Assembly (NCBI GenBank): GCA_024640835.1 | Contig: JAHEEH010000126.1 | Span: 1-6,290 of the forward strand | Reading direction: 5' to 3' | DNA from: Bacteroidota bacterium | GTDB taxonomy: Bacteria; Bacteroidota; Rhodothermia; Rhodothermales; UBA10348 | Length of the DNA: 6,290 nucleotides | Shown: positions 1 to 4,748 of the stretch, in pieces | Layout: each line of letters begins with the position of its first letter | Position numbering within the stretch: the stretch's first letter is position 1 | Notes under the pieces: generated by a model | What the model was told of the DNA's origin: nothing | The model's input: the letters and a program-made list of their open reading frames with translations, nothing else | Database searches by the model: none | Position numbers and translations under genes: made by a program

Positions 1-1
1 G

Positions 2-334
2 GCCTGGATGTTCAAGGAGGTGGACGCTCCCATGCTGGGCTGGGAGGTGTACGCGCGCAAGGACAAGTTCTTCAGGGAGACCGGAGTCGCCCTGATCGCG
101 AACGCCACCAAGCTGGAAGCCCAGGGAGGAGATCCGATGGCCGACGATCCCAATCGGAAGAGTCCGCTCTGGCATGCCCTCAAGGCGCTGGCGGACAACC
201 ACGCGTTCGGCCCCTACCCTCCCGTGGCCGACTACGCGCTCGGTTTCGCGACCACGGTGCTTGCCGTCCGGGCCCGCCAGGCGGTCACCGAGCATCGGCG
301 GGTCGAGATCGACCCGGCGGAGTACGTACTGTAG
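2..334 (+). CDS. Gfo/Idh/MocA-family oxidoreductase, C-terminal fragment (5' end outside window)
   Basis: The reading frame is open from base 2 to the TAG at 332-334 and gives about 110 residues, beginning AWMFKEVDAPMLGWEVYARK. The ATG at base 8 is internal, because the frame continues to the window edge, so this is the end of a longer gene. The fragment has no catalytic or Rossmann part. The assignment rests on recognising the C-terminal style of NAD(P)-dependent Gfo/Idh/MocA dehydrogenases: the block FKEVDAPMLGWEVYARKDKF, then ALIANATKLEAQGG, followed by a short alpha-helical tail with DYALGFATTVLAVRAR. Family members usually oxidise or reduce sugars, inositols or related polyols, and substrate cannot be inferred from this piece. 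It converges on the tatD-like gene with 3 bp between stop codons and no visible terminator. A different family sharing this tail is possible. Confidence in a real gene is high; confidence in the family is moderate. Confidence 0.7.
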   Translation, partial: AWMFKEVDAPMLGWEVYARKDKFFRETGVALIANATKLEAQGGDPMADDPNRKSPLWHALKALADNHAFGPYPPVADYALGFATTVLAVRARQAVTEHRRVEIDPAEYVL

Positions 335-337
335 GCG

Positions 338-1120
338 TCACTCCAGTCCGAACACGTGCCTGGCATTGGCCGTGGTCGCAGCCGCCACGTGCTCCAGGCT
401 CGTTCCGCGCTCGGCGGCCAGCTTCTCGGCCACGAGGCGGACGAAGGCCGGCTCGTTCCGCTTGCCCCGGTGCGGTGCGGGCGCCAGGAAGGGGGCGTCG
501 GTCTCCAGCACGATCCGATCCAGCGGCACGTTCCGGATGCCGTCCGCCACGCCCGAGTTCCTGAAGGTGAGGGTTCCGCCGATCCCGACGTGGAATCCCA
601 GGCCCAGCACGCGGATCGCGAGGTCAGGAGGGCCACCGAAGCAGTGGAAGATGCCACGGATGCGCTCGGGCCGCCGCGACTCGGCCCTGGCCTCCGAGAC
701 GATCCGGACCAGGTCGTCCGACGCCTCCCGGTCGTGGAACACGAGGGGCAGATCCCGATCCTCCGCCAGCGCGATATGTCGGCGTAGGAATTCCTGCTGG
801 CGGTCATCGAAGGATCGATCCCAGTAGTAGTCCAGGCCGGTTTCCCCGATGGCCACCACCGCCGGCTCCCGCGACAGCATGTCCACCTCCTGCCAGTCCG
901 ACTCGGTGGCGTTCTTCGTTTCGGACGGGTGCAGTGCCGCCATGACGAAGAGGCCCGCATGGCGCGATGACAGCTCCAGCGCCGCGTGAATGGACGGAAC
1001 GTCAATGGCGGGAATCACCACGGTCGTCACCCCCGCTTCCGCGGCACGCCCGATGACCTCCTCCCGGTCGTCGTCGAACCGGTCGAGTACCAGGTGTGCG
1101 TGCGTGTCGACGAGTTCCAT
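338..1120 (-). CDS. tatD: TatD-family metal-dependent hydrolase (DNase-like)
   Basis: This 260-residue protein has the normal length of TatD/YcfH enzymes, cytoplasmic TIM-barrel hydrolases with divalent metal ions that act as 3'-5' exonucleases or DNases; some are also proposed to process D-amino acyl substrates. The expected metal ligands are all visible: H7 and H9 in DTHAHL, E93 in IGETGLDYYW, H129 in LVFHDREA, H159 in IFHCFGG and D208 in LETDAP. The family signature APAPHRGKRNEP follows D208. The start at 1120 is chosen because MELVDTHAHL places the HxH motif at the usual extreme N-terminus. An in-frame ATG at 1195 would add 25 residues with no family counterpart. No clear Shine-Dalgarno lies upstream. 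The gene is divergent from the sensor kinase across 160 bp and convergent with the oxidoreductase. It appears intact. Paralogues in the TatD superfamily cannot be separated by eye, so the exact substrate is open. Confidence 0.95.
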   Translation of the reverse strand: MELVDTHAHLVLDRFDDDREEVIGRAAEAGVTTVVIPAIDVPSIHAALELSSRHAGLFVMAALHPSETKNATESDWQEVDMLSREPAVVAIGETGLDYYWDRSFDDRQQEFLRRHIALAEDRDLPLVFHDREASDDLVRIVSEARAESRRPERIRGIFHCFGGPPDLAIRVLGLGFHVGIGGTLTFRNSGVADGIRNVPLDRIVLETDAPFLAPAPHRGKRNEPAFVRLVAEKLAAERGTSLEHVAAATTANARHVFGLE

Positions 1121-1140
1121 GTGCGGGAGAGTGCCCTGAT

Positions 1141-1170
1141 TCCGTTCGTTCGGGTGAAAGGACCGACCGG
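1141..1170 (+). promoter_or_regulatory. Possible LytTR-regulator binding site (direct repeat)
   Basis: TCCGTTCGT (1141-1149) matches all positions of the LytTR-box consensus as I remember it, [TA][AC][CA]GTTN[AG][TG]. Exactly 12 bp later, ACCGACCGG (1162-1170) matches seven of nine positions but loses the TT of the GTT core. A 12-13 bp spacer is typical for this regulator family. The site lies 111-140 bp upstream of the kinase start, consistent with autoregulation by the LytTR response regulator encoded downstream. The consensus is degenerate and was sought after seeing the regulator, so this remains a candidate only. Confidence 0.3.
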
Positions 1171-1218
1171 TCACGGCCCGTGCTGGACTGCCCACGGCCC
1201 TCCACGCTACCTTTCACC
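1153..1218. repeat. 9-bp perfect inverted repeat in divergent intergenic region
   Basis: GGTGAAAGG at 1153-1161 is perfectly complementary to CCTTTCACC at 1210-1218, with 48 bp between the arms. The left arm falls inside the spacer of the possible LytTR repeat, and the right arm overlaps the TACCTTTC element at 1208-1215. An 8-bp palindrome, GACCGGTC, lies between the arms at 1165-1172. The repeat could be a pair of operator half-sites or chance. The loop is too long for a simple terminator. Confidence 0.35.
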
Positions 1219-1280
1219 GGAGCCACCCTACGGCAGGATCGTACCCGCGTTCCACGGGGTGGGTTCAATCTGGAAAGCAG

Positions 1281-3782
1281 ATGGATCGATTCGACCGCCT
1301 GGCCTCCCTCTTCCTGCTCCTGGTAGTGCTCCTGGCACTCGCGCCCATCGGCCGCCTCGGTTACGACTGGTGGACGGTGCGGGGGTACCTCGCCGGGACC
1401 AACTCTCCCTCGATGGGAACGGCCGAGGCGTTCGACTGGGTGGAGTGGTCGGACGCGGACGGTCAGATCGAGGCGTCCTGGGTGTTTCCGGGAGGTCCGG
1501 GCGCGGACGCCGGAATCCGGACGGGGGACCGGTTCTTCATGCTGGAGTCCCAGCAGTTCTTCGACGTGTCCGACCTGAGGAATGCCGTCCGCTCGATCGG
1601 GCCGGGCAGGGAGAGGAACTACCTGCTGGAGCGGGACGGGCAGTACGTCGCGGCGACCGTCCGGCTGGCCCGCTATCCGACGTTCCTGTACCCGCGATCC
1701 ATGGCCCTGTGGCAGTTCGCATTGTGGGCGTTCGCGGTCGGAGCCTTCGTGCACCTGATCGCCCTGTTCGTGGCCGCTCCGCTGGCACGGAGGAGTCGTG
1801 AAGCCAGGGCCGAGTTTCTCCTGATCCTCGTGTCCTCGGTCTGGGTCCTGGGCAACCTGGTCCGGTTGACCCTGCTGGAGCTGTTCGGCCCGCCCGTCGC
1901 CGAGACCGCCTTCGACCAGGTTTTCCAGGCCCTGACCTTCGTCGGACTCGTGGGATGGATCGCGTTCCCGGCCTTTCTGCTGCGCGAGGTGACGAGTGAC
2001 GTGATGGGACGCGAGCACTCGGGTCCCGTCCGTTTCCTGATCCTGCTTCCTCCGGCCGTTCTCGTGATAGGTCTCGCGGCGGTGTCCGTCCGGGGCCACC
2101 TGGGACCGGTGACCCTCGAGGGACTGCTGGTCCCCGTGCTCTTCTATACCTCGTGCTACATCGCCGCCGCTGCCCTCGTGGTCCAGGCGTCCTACCGGTT
2201 CCGGCCATTGCGGGCCCAGCAGGTCTTCGGCGGCTGGGGATCCGCCGGAAGCCTGGTGATCTTCACCGTCGCCCTGGTCGGCGCCCTGTCCGTCCAGGAG
2301 GTCGTTCCCCTGCTCGACCTGGCAGGCGACGCGGCGGCCGGCTGGATCGTGGTCTGCGGACAGCTTCTCGCCGTAGCGCCGGTCACCCTGTTCTCGTACG
2401 GCACGCTGCGTCACGGGAAGATGGAGGAGGTCATTTCGCGTGCACTGGTCTACCTGACGGTGCTCGGTGCCATCTTCTTCGTTTTCGTCGCCTTCATGTC
2501 GCTGTTCGATCCCTGGCTGCGGACACTCGGGGGGTCGCGCCACGTCGTCGAGGCGCTCTTCGTCGTGGTGCTTCTGCTGGTGGCGGACCGCCTCGGCCGG
2601 AGACTGCGGGGCGTCGCGTCTGCCTTCTTCCGTACGGACCGGGAGAAGGGGCGGCAGATCCTCAGCCGGTTCCAGGCGCACATGCTCGATCTCGTCGATC
2701 CGGACGAGCTGTGCCGGCAGACCGTGGAGACCCTGTCCGGTGCGTTCCAGGCCCGATCCTCCGTACTCCATCTCCTCGTGCCCGGAGCAAGCCCGCGATG
2801 GGTTTCGGCCGTATGGAACCCGGAGCCGCCCTTTCTGACGGAGCACGTGTTCCAGCTGGTGTGGCCGCACTTTCAGGACGATTCCCGGATCTGGGTCCGG
2901 AACGCGGAGCTGGACGAGCGAGGGCTCTCACCCGATACCGAATACCTGCTGACAGAGCGCGGAGGGGCCGTCGCCGTGCCGATCCGCGGCGAAATCGCCG
3001 CAACGGGACTTCTCATTCTCGGCGTGAAGCGGAAGCTGGGGGCCGTGTACAACCTGGAGGACCTGGATGCGCTGCGGTCCCTCGCCGGGCAACTCGCGCT
3101 CGCGGCAGATCGCATCGCGCGCGTCGAGCGGGAGAAGGACCTGGCTCGCGAGTCTTCCGAGGCTCAACTGGTCGCCCTCCGTGCCCAGATCAACCCGCAT
3201 TTCCTGTTCAACGCGCTGAACACCATCCTCTCCCACATCGGCGACCGGCCGGACTCGGCCGAAGAGGCCGTCGAGCGGCTCGCGGCGATGTTTCGCCACA
3301 CGCTCCAGACCGACAAGCGGCCGTTCGTGCCGCTCGAAAGCGAAATGGAGCTCATCGAGCACTACCTGCGTGTCGAGCAGGCCCGCTTCGGCGACGGTCT
3401 TCAGGTGGAGTTCCGGATCGATCCCCGGGTCCGGGACCACCCGGTACCGGCATTCGTCGTGCAGACGCTGGTCGAGAACGCCGTGAAGCACGGCATCGAG
3501 CGCAAGCGAGGAGGCGGACGGCTTGCGATCACCGCCGAGCCTGCTGACGCCGACTCGGTCCGCGTCTCGGTGGCGGACTCCGGAGTCGGAATCCAGCAAC
3601 TCTTCGCATCAAGCCCCGATCCCGACCGCAGCTTCTTCGGAATCGGCCTCTCCAACGCGGCTGGCAGGCTCGCACTGCTGTACGGTCGGGACGACCTGCT
3701 CGACATCCGGTCGGACCCGGAAACCGGCACGGTCGCGACGATCCTGCTTCCCGCCCGCCATGCCCCGGAGGCCGGCGATTGA
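1281..3782 (+). CDS. LytS-type sensor histidine kinase with PDZ-like extracytoplasmic domain, ~10 TM, GAF-like domain
   Basis: This 833-residue inner-membrane kinase should autophosphorylate on histidine and pass phosphate to the LytTR regulator encoded 24 bp downstream. Order of domains: one membrane helix (about 8-26); a PDZ-like region (about 64-129) with the carboxylate-loop-like stretch GGPGADAGIRTGDRFF; about nine further helices (141-437); a GAF-like domain (about 455-610); a short charged coiled coil (604-635); then the His_kinase/LytS core with RAQINPHFLFNALN, phosphoacceptor H640. The ATPase domain shows VENAVKHG (N733, N-box), ADSGVGI (D766, G1) and GIGLSNAAGRL (787-797, G2). The segment YGTLRHGKMEEVISRALVY (373-391) and the later DRLGRR...FFRTDREKG stretch resemble the membrane-to-GAF module of several multi-TM sensor kinases. 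With an even number of helices the PDZ-like domain faces the periplasm and the kinase the cytosol. The ATG at 1281 puts the first helix right at the N-terminus; the Shine-Dalgarno is weak. Kinase assignment is firm; the PDZ call and helix count are by eye. Confidence 0.93.
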   Translation: MDRFDRLASLFLLLVVLLALAPIGRLGYDWWTVRGYLAGTNSPSMGTAEAFDWVEWSDADGQIEASWVFPGGPGADAGIRTGDRFFMLESQQFFDVSDLRNAVRSIGPGRERNYLLERDGQYVAATVRLARYPTFLYPRSMALWQFALWAFAVGAFVHLIALFVAAPLARRSREARAEFLLILVSSVWVLGNLVRLTLLELFGPPVAETAFDQVFQALTFVGLVGWIAFPAFLLREVTSDVMGREHSGPVRFLILLPPAVLVIGLAAVSVRGHLGPVTLEGLLVPVLFYTSCYIAAAALVVQASYRFRPLRAQQVFGGWGSAGSLVIFTVALVGALSVQEVVPLLDLAGDAAAGWIVVCGQLLAVAPVTLFSYGTLRHGKMEEVISRALVYLTVLGAIFFVFVAFMSLFDPWLRTLGGSRHVVEALFVVVLLLVADRLGRRLRGVASAFFRTDREKGRQILSRFQAHMLDLVDPDELCRQTVETLSGAFQARSSVLHLLVPGASPRWVSAVWNPEPPFLTEHVFQLVWPHFQDDSRIWVRNAELDERGLSPDTEYLLTERGGAVAVPIRGEIAATGLLILGVKRKLGAVYNLEDLDALRSLAGQLALAADRIARVEREKDLARESSEAQLVALRAQINPHFLFNALNTILSHIGDRPDSAEEAVERLAAMFRHTLQTDKRPFVPLESEMELIEHYLRVEQARFGDGLQVEFRIDPRVRDHPVPAFVVQTLVENAVKHGIERKRGGGRLAITAEPADADSVRVSVADSGVGIQQLFASSPDPDRSFFGIGLSNAAGRLALLYGRDDLLDIRSDPETGTVATILLPARHAPEAGD

Positions 3783-3806
3783 ATCGAGAACCCAACCCCC
3801 AATGCC

Positions 3807-4643
3807 ATGGTCCGCGTACTCATCGTTGACGACGAAGCCCCCGCCAGGGCCCGACTGCGCAAGCTGCTCGAGCCGCTCGTGAAGGACGGCCGCCTGGAGG
3901 TCGCAGGAGAGGCAAAAGACGGCGTGGAGGCCGTGGAGTGGCTGTCCGCCCACGAGGCGGACGTCGTGTTCCTGGACATCCGCATGCCCGGACTGGACGG
4001 TTTCGAGGTGCTCGAGCGGCTGGCTCCGGACCGACGCCCCGTCGTCGTGTTCACGACCGCGTATGACGAATACGCGATCCGGGCGTTCGAGTCGAACGCC
4101 GTGGATTACCTCCTGAAGCCATTCGGCAAGGAACGGCTGGAGGAGACGCTGGCGCGTGTCGAGCGACTCCAGGGCCACGCCCCGTCGATCCGGGATCGGG
4201 AGGAGCGGCTGGCCAGGCTCCTGGACTGGTTCGACGAGCAGGTTGAGGCACCGGGAGCCGTCCCCCAGGGCGGGTGGGTGCAGCAGCTCTCGATCCCGTA
4301 CCGGGACCGCATTCTCGTGACCCCGGTCGAGCAGATCGTGTCGGCGGAAATCTCCGAGGGCATCACGCGCCTGAACGTGCTCGACGACACCCCCGCTCCG
4401 CCCGGCCCGCCGCGAAGCCGCATCCGCCAGCACATCGTGGGGCACACGCTCGATCAGCTCGCCTCCATGCTGGACCCGGACCGCTTCATGCGGGTGCACC
4501 GGTCGGCGATCGTGCAGTTCGCGCACATCCGCGAGCTCATTCCGTGGTTTTCCGGTCGCTACAAGCTGATCCTCACCGGGAACCACGAGGTCATCGCGTC
4601 GCGTGAGCGCTCGAAGGTGTTGAAGGAGAAGCTGAATCTCTGA
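3807..4643 (+). CDS. LytR/AlgR-family response regulator (receiver + LytTR DNA-binding domain)
   Basis: This 278-residue cytoplasmic transcription regulator is the likely partner of the preceding kinase. The receiver domain (1-120) is complete: acidic pair D8/D9 in VLIVDDE, phosphoacceptor D57 in VVFLDIRMPGLDGFE, T83/T84 in VVFTTAYDEYA and K104 in YLLKPF. A charged linker (about 121-157) leads to a LytTR domain (about 158-278) with FMRVHRSAIVQFAHIRELIP and the terminal SRERSKVLKEKL; R232 and R266 correspond to positions that contact DNA in the family. The usual Asn after RSxIV is Gln (Q237). A proline-rich insert, DDTPAPPGPPRSR (193-205), extends a loop between LytTR strands. The start at 3807 gives the standard receiver N-terminus; no in-frame alternative or Shine-Dalgarno lies in the 24-bp gap, so translation may depend on coupling or leaderless-like initiation. 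Probably cotranscribed with the kinase. Targets cannot be read from the protein. Confidence 0.95.
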   Translation: MVRVLIVDDEAPARARLRKLLEPLVKDGRLEVAGEAKDGVEAVEWLSAHEADVVFLDIRMPGLDGFEVLERLAPDRRPVVVFTTAYDEYAIRAFESNAVDYLLKPFGKERLEETLARVERLQGHAPSIRDREERLARLLDWFDEQVEAPGAVPQGGWVQQLSIPYRDRILVTPVEQIVSAEISEGITRLNVLDDTPAPPGPPRSRIRQHIVGHTLDQLASMLDPDRFMRVHRSAIVQFAHIRELIPWFSGRYKLILTGNHEVIASRERSKVLKEKLNL

Positions 4644-4655
4644 GCGACGGGCGAC

Positions 4656-4682
4656 GGGAAATCCCCTACGGCACACCGTTTT
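4656..4682 (+). terminator. Weak possible terminator after the two-component operon
   Basis: Just after the regulator stop codon, GGGAAATCCC (4656-4665) and ACGGCACACCGT (4668-4679) can each form a short hairpin of about 4 bp, the second with a 4-base loop and followed directly by TTTT (4679-4682). The stems are short for an intrinsic terminator. A strong promoter begins a few bases downstream, so a transcription boundary here makes sense, but read-through into the next gene is quite possible. Confidence 0.25.
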
Positions 4683-4685
4683 GCG

Positions 4686-4714
4686 TTGATATTCAGCCGG
4701 TTTTTGAATATTCT
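4686..4714 (+). promoter_or_regulatory. Sigma-70-like promoter for the secreted VCBS protein gene
   Basis: TTGATA (4686-4691) and TATTCT (4709-4714) are separated by 17 bp, with an AT-rich spacer end, in a locally AT-rich patch that contrasts with the GC-rich surroundings. Each hexamer has four or five matches to TTGACA/TATAAT. Transcription would start near 4721, leaving a leader of about 28 nt before the ATG at 4749. It implies the secreted protein gene has its own promoter rather than depending on the kinase-regulator operon. If the host is in Bacteroidota, whose housekeeping sigma prefers TAnnTTTG, the resemblance may be less meaningful. Confidence 0.55.
4689..4711. promoter_or_regulatory. 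7-bp dyad overlapping the promoter (candidate operator)
   Basis: ATATTCA (4689-4695) and TGAATAT (4705-4711) form a perfect inverted repeat with a 9-bp spacer. The arms cover the end of the -35 and the start of the -10 hexamer, so a dimeric protein bound here would block RNA polymerase. Arm centres are 16 bp apart. The local AT-richness raises the chance of an accidental match. Confidence 0.35.
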
Positions 4715-4748
4715 GTTGGCTTAGCATCAAGCACCACCAGAGCGGATC

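Larger units (their letters stand above)
1121..1280. promoter_or_regulatory. Divergent intergenic region between tatD-like gene and sensor kinase
   Basis: These 160 bp separate two genes read outward, so promoters for both should lie here. No strong sigma-70 promoter is visible. Toward the kinase, TACCTTTC at 1208-1215 is one base from the Bacteroidota -7 element TAnnTTTG, but no convincing upstream TTG accompanies it. Toward tatD, the reverse strand offers TTGAAC (1263-1268) and TACGAT (1238-1243) with a 19-bp spacer, which is longer than ideal. Two repeat structures described separately (a LytTR-like direct repeat and a 9-bp inverted repeat) lie here, making it the most likely control region for the two-component operon. 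No small gene was recognised. Confidence 0.5.

Noticed and set aside
321..330. Perfect 10-bp palindrome AGTACGTACT at the end of the oxidoreductase gene
   Set aside because: It lies in coding sequence and has no loop or T-run. Palindromes of this length are expected several times in 6 kb by chance.
1121..1195. N-terminal extension of the TatD-like protein from an upstream ATG at 1195
   Set aside because: The extra 25 residues lie before the HxH motif that normally starts the family, and they would consume half of the divergent promoter region.
1002..2870. A 622-codon open frame on the minus strand, antisense to the kinase gene
   Set aside because: The product is rich in Gln, Glu, Arg, His and Gly with no recognisable motif. 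It overlaps the firmly assigned kinase and part of tatD, and is typical of stop-poor antisense frames in GC-rich DNA.
2153..3547. A 464-codon plus-strand frame inside the kinase gene
   Set aside because: It is an Arg/Pro/Gly-rich shadow in another frame of the kinase, whose own frame has intact helices, GAF-like and kinase motifs.
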